DNA of 64,000 nt, from contig NZ_JASLGR010000044.1 in NCBI RefSeq assembly GCF_030150155.1, positions 62,001 to 126,000 of the forward strand, written 5' to 3'. Position 1 is the stretch's first letter, and every line of letters begins with the position of its first letter. A program made the position numbers and the translations under genes. Below are positions 1 through 7,967 of the stretch, piece after piece. A model generated the notes under the pieces. It saw nothing but the letters and a program-made list of their open reading frames with translations. It searched no databases and was not told where the DNA came from. Source of the DNA: Nocardioides sp. (GTDB lineage: Bacteria > Actinomycetota > Actinomycetes > Propionibacteriales > Nocardioidaceae).

Positions 1-243
1 GACCTGCATCAGCGCCACCAGCCCCATCCCGGCCAGCGCCAGCAGGCCGGGGACCCGGACGCGGCGGTACTCACGCACCGGGGCCAGGGCGGGCCCGCCG
101 GGCTGCATCGCCGGCCAGGCACCGTAGGCCGCCGGGGCACCGCCCTCGGGCTGGGCGACGTGGTCGGTCCACTGCCGACCGTCCCAGTAACGCAGGCCTC
201 CCGGAACAGTGGGGTCGGGATACCAGTTGGCAGGGGCAGTCAC
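1..243 (-). CDS. DUF2510 domain membrane protein (3' end outside window)
   Basis: The reading frame starts at GTG 243 behind an AGGA ribosome site and runs off the left edge after 81 codons. The N-terminal 30 residues show the DUF2510 pattern (NWYPDP, then LRYWDG and QWTDHV), a short tryptophan-rich module usually found at the N-terminus of small actinobacterial membrane proteins. A proline/glycine-rich linker follows, and then the start of a hydrophobic stretch (VPGLLALAGMGLVALMQV) that is probably a membrane segment. The function of the family is not established. The gene is incomplete only because the window ends. Confidence 0.8.
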   Translation of the reverse strand, partial: MTAPANWYPDPTVPGGLRYWDGRQWTDHVAQPEGGAPAAYGAWPAMQPGGPALAPVREYRRVRVPGLLALAGMGLVALMQV

Positions 244-338
244 GTTCGTCCTGTCGTTCAGGTGGCCGGCGCCGCGCCGGCCACCCGAATCCTAGGGGCC
301 CGAGACCCCCTCAGGAGCGCATCTGGGCCAACCGCTGA

Positions 339-1187
339 TCACATCCGGTACGCCGCTGCCGCGTTCTCGCTCCAGAACCGCTCCCGGTCCTCCTCGCTGA
401 CCCCGGCCAGCATCTCCTCGATGCCCGCCAGCAGGCGCGGGTACTGCATCGCCGAGGTCTCCAGCGGCAGGGTGGAGGCGAACATCAGGCGCTCCCAGCC
501 GAGGATCTCCGCGGCCGTCTCGAGCCACGGCTGGAGCTTGGGCCAGGTCACCGCGGCCACACGTCCGTCGTGCGGCAGGGTGACCTGCCAGCGGTCGACG
601 TTGCCGTCGGCGTACGTCGAGAACGCACGGCGCCACTCGTCGGTGACCGCACCTCGCGGCTCGATCACCCAACCGTCGTACCCGACCACCGAGACGATCT
701 CGGGGTGACGCTCCAGCGCCTTGACCCAGCCGGCGACCTGCTCGGCCAGCGGGGAGATCTCGACGACGAGCTCGCGTTCGGCCAGCCACTCCAGCAGGCC
801 GTCGACGAACGGCAGGTAGGCCGGCACACCCAGCGGCATCCGGACGCCGCGGAAGGACTCCGAGGCGCCGAGCTCCTCCAGGTCGGCGAGGATCTCGGCT
901 CCGCCGCGACCCGGGTCGATCCCGGCGATCATCACCAGGTCGAGGTCGTGCAGCTGCGCGATCTCCTCGACCCAGGCCGCCTCCTCGACGCAGGTGGCGC
1001 GGACCTTGGCCTTCGACACGTGGACGAAGGAGTCGACCCGGCCGTCGCGATGGGCGGCGTAGACGCAGTCGGCGCCGGTGCAGCCCACCGCGCCGTCGCG
1101 ATGGCGGTTGAGCATCAGCTCGCGCTCGGTCCGCCAGTCCGCGCCCGTCACATCGACGAGACGCACATGAGTGTCAATGACCCGCAC
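339..1187 (-). CDS. amidohydrolase (amidohydrolase-2 / ACMSD-like TIM barrel)
   Basis: A 282-residue protein that begins VIDTHVRLVDV, the N-terminal strand of amidohydrolase-2 proteins, a superfamily that includes decarboxylases such as ACMSD and LigW and lactonases such as LigI. The usual DxHxH metal motif here reads DTHVR, so the second metal-binding His is Arg; an ordinary metal site is doubtful. The frame is open to 1247, but GTG 1187 is preceded by GAGGAGG at good spacing and matches where family members start. It lies beyond the terminator that closes the ring-cleavage operon, in the same orientation, so it is probably transcribed separately. A link to that pathway is plausible but rests on position alone. 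Confidence 0.8.
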   Translation of the reverse strand: MRVIDTHVRLVDVTGADWRTERELMLNRHRDGAVGCTGADCVYAAHRDGRVDSFVHVSKAKVRATCVEEAAWVEEIAQLHDLDLVMIAGIDPGRGGAEILADLEELGASESFRGVRMPLGVPAYLPFVDGLLEWLAERELVVEISPLAEQVAGWVKALERHPEIVSVVGYDGWVIEPRGAVTDEWRRAFSTYADGNVDRWQVTLPHDGRVAAVTWPKLQPWLETAAEILGWERLMFASTLPLETSAMQYPRLLAGIEEMLAGVSEEDRERFWSENAAAAYRM

Positions 1188-1274
1188 CGGTTCCTCCTCG
1201 TTCGCCGCAGGTGCCACCTCGGCTCTGCGGTGTCCCACCATGACCACATCAAGAGTGTGACGCGCGCCACATCC

Positions 1275-1309
1275 TACTGATCGGGCACGCCCGGCAGGCG
1301 TGCCCGATC
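1275..1309 (-). terminator. terminator of the ring-cleavage operon
   Basis: A perfect 15-bp inverted repeat (CTGATCGGGCACGCC and its complement) around a 5-base loop. It lies 20 bases after the stop codon of the amidohydrolase at 1329-2579. It has no long U-run, as is common in high-GC actinobacteria. It marks the 3' end of the operon that begins at 10045. Confidence 0.75.
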
Positions 1310-1328
1310 AGATGTCGTCAGTTCGTGC

Positions 1329-2579
1329 TCAGAACGAGTTCGGGTCGGCGATGACCGACTCGGGCACCGGGTGCCGGTAGAGCTTCGACGCGTTCTCCCA
1401 GGTGACCTTGCGGATGTTCTCCGCGCTCAGCCCACGGACGGACTCCCCGACGACGGCCTGGGTGCGCGGCCACAGCGAGTCCGAGTGCGGGTAGTCCTCC
1501 TCGACCATCACGTGGTCGACGCCGATCCGGTCGAGCAGGGCGAACGTCGACGGATCCTCCACAGCGCAGAAGTAGAAGTTCCGCTGCAGCACCTCGGCCG
1601 GGGTGAGGTCGATGCCGTCCCAGGTGCCGTACATCTCGTGGTACGTCGCCATGTGGTCGAGTCGGTCGAGCAGGGCGGGCACCCAGCCGATGCCGCCCTC
1701 GGACATGCAGATCTTGAGGTCGGGGAATTTCACCGGCAGCTTGGAGTAGAGCCAGTCCACGGTGGCGTGGATGGCGTAGGCGAAGAAGAGCACGCCGACC
1801 ACGTCGGCCGGGGCGTCCTCGGAGGTCGACGGGGAGGTGCCCGAGGAGCCGATGTGCAGGTTGATCACCGTGCCGGTCTCCTCGCACGCGCGCATGATCG
1901 GGTCCCAGTGCCCCGAGTGCATCGACGGGAAGCCCTGCAGGTGCGGCGCCTCGGAGAAGGTGACCGCCTTGAACCCCTTCTCGGCGTTCTTGTAGATCTC
2001 CTCGGCCCCGATCTTCGGGTCGAGCATGAAGGGCAGCTGGCACGGGATCATCCGGTCCGGGTAGGCACCCGACCACTCCTCGATGTTCCACTGGTTCCAG
2101 GCGCGCACGGCGGCCAGGGCGAGCTCGGGGTCCTTGGTGGTCTGCTGCAGGCGGACGCCGCCGAAGCCGGCCAGGAACGACGGGAAGCACAGCGAGGCGT
2201 AGACGCCCGACAGGTCCATGTCCTTGATCCGGTGGTCGATGTCCCACGAGCCGCGACGCATGTCGGTGAAGCGGGCGGGCTCGAAGCCCCACTCGTCGAT
2301 CGGGCGGCCCACGACGGCGTTGAAGCCGACGTTGGGCAGCTCCTTGCCGTCGTAGATCCACACGTCGGCGCCGTCCTTCTCCACGACGTGCGGGGCGAGG
2401 TCGACGTACTTGGCCGGCATCCGGCCCTCGAAGGTGTTCGGCGGCTCGACCATGTGGTCGTCGGCCGAGATCAGCGGGAACTTCCGATCCGCCTTGTCCG
2501 GCTCGGGCAGGAAGGTCACCTTCCCCTTCACCGCGTTGGTGAAGCTGGTGTTCCGGGTCAGCTCTTCGATGTCAGCCAT
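1329..2579 (-). CDS. amidohydrolase family protein
   Basis: A 416-residue amidohydrolase-2 family protein. ATG 2579 (MADIEEL) is preceded by AAGG at suitable spacing; the longer frame has no family-like sequence. Near residue 30 it reads SADDHMVEPP, the common opening of a large actinobacterial subfamily found in aromatic and steroid degradation clusters. Most members are uncharacterised. Experimentally known relatives catalyse decarboxylation or hydration of ring-cleavage products, so such a role is plausible. It is the last gene of the operon and lies 22 bases after the degenerate alpha/beta hydrolase. Family placement is firm; substrate is unknown. Confidence 0.88.
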   Translation of the reverse strand: MADIEELTRNTSFTNAVKGKVTFLPEPDKADRKFPLISADDHMVEPPNTFEGRMPAKYVDLAPHVVEKDGADVWIYDGKELPNVGFNAVVGRPIDEWGFEPARFTDMRRGSWDIDHRIKDMDLSGVYASLCFPSFLAGFGGVRLQQTTKDPELALAAVRAWNQWNIEEWSGAYPDRMIPCQLPFMLDPKIGAEEIYKNAEKGFKAVTFSEAPHLQGFPSMHSGHWDPIMRACEETGTVINLHIGSSGTSPSTSEDAPADVVGVLFFAYAIHATVDWLYSKLPVKFPDLKICMSEGGIGWVPALLDRLDHMATYHEMYGTWDGIDLTPAEVLQRNFYFCAVEDPSTFALLDRIGVDHVMVEEDYPHSDSLWPRTQAVVGESVRGLSAENIRKVTWENASKLYRHPVPESVIADPNSF

Positions 2580-2601
2580 GATGTGCCTTTCGTTGGGGTG
2601 T

Positions 2602-3444
2602 TCACGAGGTAAGGAAGTCGGTGACCAGCCGGGTGACGTCGCCCGGCCGCTCTCGGTGGGGCCGCGCACCGCAGCCCGACAGGGCGATCACGTCGGCCCG
2701 GGGCATCCGGCGGGCGCCGTACAGGGCGCCGTCGAGCAGGAAGTCGCGGTTCTCGCGGCCCCACAGCAGCTGCACCGGCTGGGTGATCCGCCAGCACTGC
2801 ATCCACAGCGCCGACTCCTGCTCCCAGCCGTCGAAGGTGCGTGCGACCGCCTTGAGCCGGGCGATCGCGCCGGGCACCATCGCCCGCGCCAGCTCGACCT
2901 CGAGCTCGTGGTCGGTGATCGTGGACGGGTCGGCGACCTGGGTCTCCAGCCAGGCCAGCATCCCCGGGGCCGAGGGTCGGGCCAGGAACGCCGACAGTGC
3001 CCGGGCGCCCTCGGCCGGGCGGGCACCGGCGGAGTTGATCGACAAGATCCCCGGCGCAGTCAGCGCCAGCCGGCCGAACCGGTCGGGGTGGCTGAGCGCT
3101 GCCTGCAGGCTCACCCAGCCGCCCAGGGAGGAGGCCAGCACGGCGGTCTGCTCGATCCCGAGCTCGTCCAGGCTCGCCACCAGCCGGTCGACAGCGTCGT
3201 GCAGGTAGTCCGCCACGATCGGCAGGTCGGCCGAGAGACCGAAGCCGGGCAGGTCGAGCATCACCACCCGGAAGCCGCGCGCCAGGGTCTCGACCTGGTC
3301 GGCGAACTCGGCGGCGGAGTCGCTGCCCGGGGAGAAGCCGTGCAGCACCACCACCGGGTCGCCGGTGCCGAGCTCGCGTCCGCGCAGCCCGTTCTCCGTC
3401 GTCACCAGCCGGCCGACGCCGGAGGAGGTCAGCATGAGCGTCAT
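2602..3444 (-). CDS. alpha/beta hydrolase homologue lacking the catalytic Asp and His
   Basis: A 280-residue alpha/beta-hydrolase-fold protein aligned along its length with the neighbouring meta-cleavage-product hydrolase. The nucleophile elbow survives as ASSLGG (Ser106). The acid position, WGRED in the neighbour, is WGREN here (Asn232), and the base position, CGHWAQ in the neighbour, is CGARPH here (Ala260, with a His three residues later). The triad therefore appears broken while the frame is intact. ATG 3444 follows GGAGGCTGCCC-like sequence. The 14-base gap to the active homologue suggests a tandem duplication. It may be a non-catalytic partner or ligand-binding protein, or may use His263 instead. 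Confidence 0.85.
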   Translation of the reverse strand: MTLMLTSSGVGRLVTTENGLRGRELGTGDPVVVLHGFSPGSDSAAEFADQVETLARGFRVVMLDLPGFGLSADLPIVADYLHDAVDRLVASLDELGIEQTAVLASSLGGWVSLQAALSHPDRFGRLALTAPGILSINSAGARPAEGARALSAFLARPSAPGMLAWLETQVADPSTITDHELEVELARAMVPGAIARLKAVARTFDGWEQESALWMQCWRITQPVQLLWGRENRDFLLDGALYGARRMPRADVIALSGCGARPHRERPGDVTRLVTDFLTS

Positions 3445-3458
3445 CGGGCAGCCTCCGC

Positions 3459-4322
3459 TCACGCGTCCAGGAGGTGGCCGATCACGACCCGGTTGAACTC
3501 CCGGGCGCGCTCGGTCTGGGCCCAGTGACCGCAGCGGGACATCACGTGGAAGCTCGCGTTCGGCATCTGGGAGAACGCGAACAGGCCACCGTCGTACGGG
3601 TTGACCAGGTCCTCGCGGCCCCAGATCATCAGGGTCTCGTGGGTCAGCTGCGCGGCCTCGCGCCACAGCTGGCCACGGGTCAGGCCCTCGCCGGAGAGGA
3701 AGCTGACCCGCATCCGCTCGAAGTTCACCGCCGCCTCGGGGCGCTGGGAGCGCTCGAACCGGTCGGCGATCATCTCGTCGGTGACGTAGGACGGGTCGAA
3801 GACCATCCCCTTCATGAAGACCTCGAGCTTGTCCACGCTCGGTCCGGGCGGCGCGTTGAAGTCGTAGAGCCGGGTGTGGCCCAGGGTCGGCTCGGGGGTG
3901 AACATCCGGGTGGTCATGCCGCCGGGACCCATCAGGGCGAGCCGGTCGGCGCGGTCGGGGAAGTCCAGGGCGAACCGGGCCGCGGTGCCGCCACCAAGGG
4001 AGTTGCCGACCAGGTGGGCCTTCTCGATGCCGAGGTGGTCGAGCAGCGCCGCCAGGGTGCGGGCGCTGTGGGAGAAGTAGTCGCCCTCGAAGTCGCGGCC
4101 GTCGCTGGCGCCGAAGCCGGGCTGGTCGACGATCAGGGTCCGGAAGTGCTGGGCGAAGGCCGGCAGCGAGTCCGCGAAGTTGGCCCAGCCCGAGACGCCG
4201 GGGCCGGCGCCGTGCAGCAGCACGCAGACCGGTCCCTCCCCCGCCTCGTTGTAGTGGATGCCCAGCCCGTCGAGCTCGGCTCGGCGGGTGGTGGCGGTGT
4301 AGCTCAGGTCCGTGTCGGACAC
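3459..4322 (-). CDS. meta-cleavage-product hydrolase (BphD/HsaD-like alpha/beta hydrolase)
   Basis: A 287-residue alpha/beta hydrolase with the hallmarks of carbon-carbon bond hydrolases that act on extradiol ring-cleavage products: LLHGAGPG oxyanion segment near residue 38, GNSLGG nucleophile elbow (Ser108), WGRED (Asp238) and CGHWAQTE (His266). BphD, MhpC and HsaD share all four. GTG 4322 follows GAAGGAGACCAC. It should hydrolyse the vinylogous 1,5-diketone made by the extradiol dioxygenase at 9161-10045, giving a 2-hydroxydienoate and a carboxylic acid. The assignment to this class is strong; whether the substrate is steroidal, biphenyl-like or a smaller aromatic cannot be read from the sequence. 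Confidence 0.9.
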   Translation of the reverse strand: MSDTDLSYTATTRRAELDGLGIHYNEAGEGPVCVLLHGAGPGVSGWANFADSLPAFAQHFRTLIVDQPGFGASDGRDFEGDYFSHSARTLAALLDHLGIEKAHLVGNSLGGGTAARFALDFPDRADRLALMGPGGMTTRMFTPEPTLGHTRLYDFNAPPGPSVDKLEVFMKGMVFDPSYVTDEMIADRFERSQRPEAAVNFERMRVSFLSGEGLTRGQLWREAAQLTHETLMIWGREDLVNPYDGGLFAFSQMPNASFHVMSRCGHWAQTERAREFNRVVIGHLLDA

Positions 4323-4348
4323 GTGGTCTCCTTCGGTTCGGTGGATGG

Positions 4349-5830
4349 TCAGTCGGCGTGGCCGGCAGCGGCGGCCATCAGCTCGACCTCGGTGACGTCG
4401 CCGGTGAACTCGGCGACGAGGGCGCCCTCGCGCATGATCAGGATCCGGTCGCACAGACCGATCAGCTCGGGCAGCTCCGAGGAGACCAGCAGCACGCCCA
4501 TCCCCTCGGCCGCGGCCTCGTCGATCAGGCGGTAGATGTCCTGCTTGGCGCCGATGTCGATGCCGCGGGTGGGCTCGTCGAGCAGCAGTCCGCGCGGGTT
4601 GTGGTCGAGCCAGCGACCCAGCACGATCTTCTGCTGGTTGCCGCCCGACAGGGTCGAGACCGGGGCGAGGTCGTCGGGTGCCTTGAGCTGCAGTTTGGCC
4701 CGCAGCAGGTCCATCAGGGAGTCCGATGCCTGCTCCCGTACGCCGCTGAGCAGCGGCTTCGCGCCGTGCTGGACGGCCGAGGCGTTGGCCCGCACGCTCT
4801 GCTCCATCGCCAGACCGCGGGTGCGTCGGTCCTCGGGGACCAGGCCGAGCCCCGACGCGATCGCCGTACGGGGACGCAGGCGCGGCAGCCGCTGACCGGC
4901 GATCTCGACCTCGCCCTCGCGCCCGATCAGGCCGTAGATCGACTCCAGCACCTCGGAGCGTCCGCTGCCGACCAGACCGCCGATGCCGACGACCTCGCCG
5001 GCCCGGACGGTCAGGTCCAGCGGCTCGCGGGCCCCGGTGGGGAGCAGGCCGCGGGCCTGGATCACGACGTCGCCGGTCGGGGCGGGGTCGCGCCGGTAGG
5101 CGGCGTCGATGGTGCGCCCGACGAGGAGCTCGATCAGCTCGGCCTCGCTGGTCTCGGCGGTCTGCACGGTGGCGACGAACTCGCCGTCGCGCAGCACCGT
5201 GACGGAGTCGCAGATCTCCAGCACCTCGGGGATCCGGTGGCTGATGAAGACCTGCGCGGCGCCGTTGTCGCGCAGGCCCCTCATCACGTCGAAAAGACGT
5301 GCCACGTAGTCCTCGGTGAGCGAGGCGGTGGTCTCGTCGAACCCGATCACCTGGCAGTCCCAGGCCAGCACCCGGGCCACCTCGACCATGTGCCGGTCGT
5401 CCTGGGACAGCTCCCGGATCCGGGCGGTCGGGTCGATGTCGAGCCCGGCCCGGTCGAGCACCTCGGCGGCCTGACGGACCAGCCGGGGCCACGAGACCAG
5501 GCCGCGGCGCCCGACCCGGCCCAGGGCCAGGTTCTCGGCCACGGTCAGGTCCTCGCACAGCATCGGGTCCTGCATCACGACGCCGACACCGGCGTTCAGC
5601 CGGGCGTGGGCGTCGCCACCGGCCAGGGCCCGCCCGGCCACGGCGACCTCGCCGCGGTCGGGGGTGATCTGGCCCGAGATCACCTTCATCGCGGTGCTCT
5701 TGCCCGAGCCGTTCTCACCGATCAGGCCACGGACCTCCCCCGGCGCGACCTCGAAGGAGAGGTCGGCGAGGGCGACCGTGCCGCCGTACGTCTTGCGCAC
5801 GCCGGCGAGCCGGAGGGCGGGGGTGCTCAT
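4349..5830 (-). CDS. RbsA/MglA-type ABC transporter ATPase (two nucleotide-binding domains)
   Basis: A 493-residue protein with two fused ABC domains, as in RbsA and MglA. The first has Walker A GENGSGKST near residue 40 and a Walker B that reads IGFDETTA. The second has signature LSGGNQQK and Walker B LLLDEPTRG. The first-domain signature is LSQDD rather than LSGGQ, a normal asymmetry in this family. It powers import with the permease (4-base overlap at 5827-5830) and the binding protein. CUT2-family systems usually carry sugars, but here the genes sit between ring-cleavage enzymes, so an aromatic or glycoside substrate is possible. Confidence 0.92.
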   Translation of the reverse strand: MSTPALRLAGVRKTYGGTVALADLSFEVAPGEVRGLIGENGSGKSTAMKVISGQITPDRGEVAVAGRALAGGDAHARLNAGVGVVMQDPMLCEDLTVAENLALGRVGRRGLVSWPRLVRQAAEVLDRAGLDIDPTARIRELSQDDRHMVEVARVLAWDCQVIGFDETTASLTEDYVARLFDVMRGLRDNGAAQVFISHRIPEVLEICDSVTVLRDGEFVATVQTAETSEAELIELLVGRTIDAAYRRDPAPTGDVVIQARGLLPTGAREPLDLTVRAGEVVGIGGLVGSGRSEVLESIYGLIGREGEVEIAGQRLPRLRPRTAIASGLGLVPEDRRTRGLAMEQSVRANASAVQHGAKPLLSGVREQASDSLMDLLRAKLQLKAPDDLAPVSTLSGGNQQKIVLGRWLDHNPRGLLLDEPTRGIDIGAKQDIYRLIDEAAAEGMGVLLVSSELPELIGLCDRILIMREGALVAEFTGDVTEVELMAAAAGHAD

Positions 5831-6855
5831 GCTCTGCCTCGCGAGCGCATCCGGTCGATCCCGACGGCGACGATCAGCACGACGCCGGTGACCAGGCCCT
5901 GCCAGAACATCTGCACCTCCAGGAGGTTGAGCACGTTGGCCAGCAGCGAGACGAAGACGACGCCGACGAAGGTGCCGAAGAACGTGCTGTTGCCGCCCAT
6001 GAAGGAGGAGCCACCGAGCAGCACCGCGGCGATCACCTCGAGCTCCATGCCGGTGCCGATCGACGGCGAGGCGGCCTGGATCCGGCCGGCCATCACCAGG
6101 GCGGCGATGCCGACGAAGAAGCCGTTGAGGGCGAACGCCGCCATCTGCACCCGCTCCACCGGGATGCCGGCGATCCGAGCCGCCTCCGGGTTGCCGCCGA
6201 CGGCCATCAGGCTGCGGCCCAGGGTGGTGTACCGCATCAGCAGCATCGAGCCGACCAGCAGGAGCAGGGCCAGCACGACCGGCACCGAGACCGAGCCGAC
6301 GGTGCCGTCACCGAGCCAGGCCACGAAGCCGAAGCCCTTCTCGTCGGAGAGCTGGACCGAGTTGCCGTTGGTCTTGAGCTGGGCGATCGCCCGGAAGACC
6401 GACATCGTGCCGAGGGTCACGACCATGAAGAAGAGCTGGAACTTCGCGATCAGCAGTCCGTTGACCAGGCCGCCGAGGGCGGCCGAGGCGAGGATCACGA
6501 CCAGCACCGCGAGCGGCACCGGCAGCCCGGCCTGGATGCCGCCGAGCAGGATCACGGTGTTGAGCGCCATCAGGGAGGCGAGCGAGAGATCGATCATGCC
6601 GACGGTGATGACGTACGTCGTCCCGATGGCGAGCAGGAGCGAGACGACCGCGCCCCGCATCACGTTGTTGAGGTTCGTGTAGGTGAAGAACGAGTCGTTG
6701 GTCACCGACATGAAGACGAACATGACGACCACCAGCACGGCGATGCCGGTCCACGGCGGTGCCTTGCGCAGCAGCTCGAGGCGGTGGGCCGCCCGAGACG
6801 GCGCGGAGGTGACCTCCGGCGCCGTCCCCGGCACGGGGTTGAGAACGCTGGTCAC
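5827..6855 (-). CDS. RbsC-type ABC transporter permease
   Basis: A 342-residue integral membrane protein with about eight to ten hydrophobic segments after a 35-residue cytoplasmic tail. The BPD_transp_2 family pattern is visible: GMIDLSLASLMAL near residue 90 and GTLGTMSVFRA-like sequence near residue 145. The late region around VIAAVLLGGSSFMGGNST is typical of RbsC. It overlaps the binding-protein gene by 4 bases (ATGA) upstream and the ATPase by 4 bases downstream, so the three are translationally coupled. Confidence 0.92.
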   Translation of the reverse strand: MTSVLNPVPGTAPEVTSAPSRAAHRLELLRKAPPWTGIAVLVVVMFVFMSVTNDSFFTYTNLNNVMRGAVVSLLLAIGTTYVITVGMIDLSLASLMALNTVILLGGIQAGLPVPLAVLVVILASAALGGLVNGLLIAKFQLFFMVVTLGTMSVFRAIAQLKTNGNSVQLSDEKGFGFVAWLGDGTVGSVSVPVVLALLLLVGSMLLMRYTTLGRSLMAVGGNPEAARIAGIPVERVQMAAFALNGFFVGIAALVMAGRIQAASPSIGTGMELEVIAAVLLGGSSFMGGNSTFFGTFVGVVFVSLLANVLNLLEVQMFWQGLVTGVVLIVAVGIDRMRSRGRA

Positions 6856-7871
6856 GACGCGTTCGACCCCTTCGTGGCGGTCGCGCAGCGCTCGGTGTTG
6901 CTCGGCACGGTGGCGTTGTCCTTGGTGTACCTCGTGTAGGGCACCGAGACGAAGTCGACCTTCTCGCCGTCCTTGACCTTCTGCGCCTGGACGCTGCCGA
7001 GGTAGCCGACGGTGAACAGGTCGGCACCGAAGGAGGCGTTGATCTCGCCGGCCTTGACCGCGGCCAGCGTCTCGGCGTCGGAGTCGATCGAGATCACGGT
7101 GAGCTGCTTGCCCTGGCTCTTGGCGGCCAGGGCGGCACCGCGGGCCATCGCGCCGTTCTGGGCGAAGATCGCGTCGATGTTCGGGTCGCTGGTGAGGAGG
7201 TCCTCGACCTTGGTCTGGGCGGCCTCGGTGGTGATCTTGTCCAGGTTGATCACCCGGGCGACCTCGATGCCGGCGGCCGCTGCCTTCTCCTTGAACGCCT
7301 GGGCGCGCAGGTCCGACATCGGCTGGCCCGGCGGCGGGGAGAGCACCGCGACGCGCTTGACCCCGGTGGCCTGCTTGGTCAGGTAGTCGACCAGCATCTG
7401 CGGGACACCGGCGTCGTCGGGAGCGACGTGGCTGGAGGCGTCGGTGGCGTAGGTCCCGTCGGCGTTGGGCGAGACCGGGTCGATCACGGCCATCTTGGCG
7501 TCGATGGCGCGCTTGTAGGCCGGCTTGAGGGCGGCGGGGTCGACCGGCATCACGAAGAGGCCGTCGATCTTGCCCGAGCGGGCGATCAGGCTGTCGATGT
7601 CGTTGAGCTGCTTGTTGACGTCGCCGTCGGCCACGGTGGTGACCGGGGCGGAGAGGTGGTGCTGGTCGGCGTAGCAGGTCATCCCGGCGATGAAGTCGTC
7701 GACCGGACCGCCGCCGGAGAAGCCGTTGACGAAGGCCATCCGGACGCCGGAGCTCGTCGTGCCCTCCCCTGCCTTGGACGAGTCGCTGCCACAGGCGGCG
7801 ACGCTGAGCGCGAGTCCGGCGACCGAGGCACCGGCCACCAGTCGCACGGCGGTACGGGAAATGCTGTTCAT
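6852..7871 (-). CDS. RbsB-type substrate-binding lipoprotein
   Basis: A 339-residue exported lipoprotein. The signal peptide ends in a lipobox, SVAAC, with the acylated Cys at residue 27. The mature part has the type I periplasmic-binding-protein fold (Peripla_BP_4), with segments such as DGLFVMPVDPAALKPA and PNIDAIFAQNG typical of ribose- and autoinducer-2-binding relatives. ATG 7871 has a GAGGAGG-type ribosome site. A 10-bp stem-loop lies between this gene and the monooxygenase upstream, so the transporter may be expressed differently from the first two genes. Substrate is unknown. Confidence 0.9.
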   Translation of the reverse strand: MNSISRTAVRLVAGASVAGLALSVAACGSDSSKAGEGTTSSGVRMAFVNGFSGGGPVDDFIAGMTCYADQHHLSAPVTTVADGDVNKQLNDIDSLIARSGKIDGLFVMPVDPAALKPAYKRAIDAKMAVIDPVSPNADGTYATDASSHVAPDDAGVPQMLVDYLTKQATGVKRVAVLSPPPGQPMSDLRAQAFKEKAAAAGIEVARVINLDKITTEAAQTKVEDLLTSDPNIDAIFAQNGAMARGAALAAKSQGKQLTVISIDSDAETLAAVKAGEINASFGADLFTVGYLGSVQAQKVKDGEKVDFVSVPYTRYTKDNATVPSNTERCATATKGSNAS

Positions 7872-7915
7872 CGTTCGTTCCTCCTCAGAGTGTGCGGGCA
7901 GGGCCCGGTAGGGGG

Positions 7916-7940
7916 ACCCGACCGGAGTGGCCGGTCGGGT
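7916..7940 (-). terminator. intra-operon stem-loop, possible attenuator or terminator
   Basis: A perfect 10-bp inverted repeat, ACCCGACCGG and its complement, around a 5-base loop. It lies 28 bases downstream of the monooxygenase stop and 45 bases upstream of the binding-protein start. No T-run follows on the coding strand. It could be a partial terminator or an mRNA-stabilising hairpin that separates enzyme and transporter expression. Confidence 0.5.
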
Positions 7941-7967
7941 CGTTGGCGTTCCGAGATCGCCGGTGCG

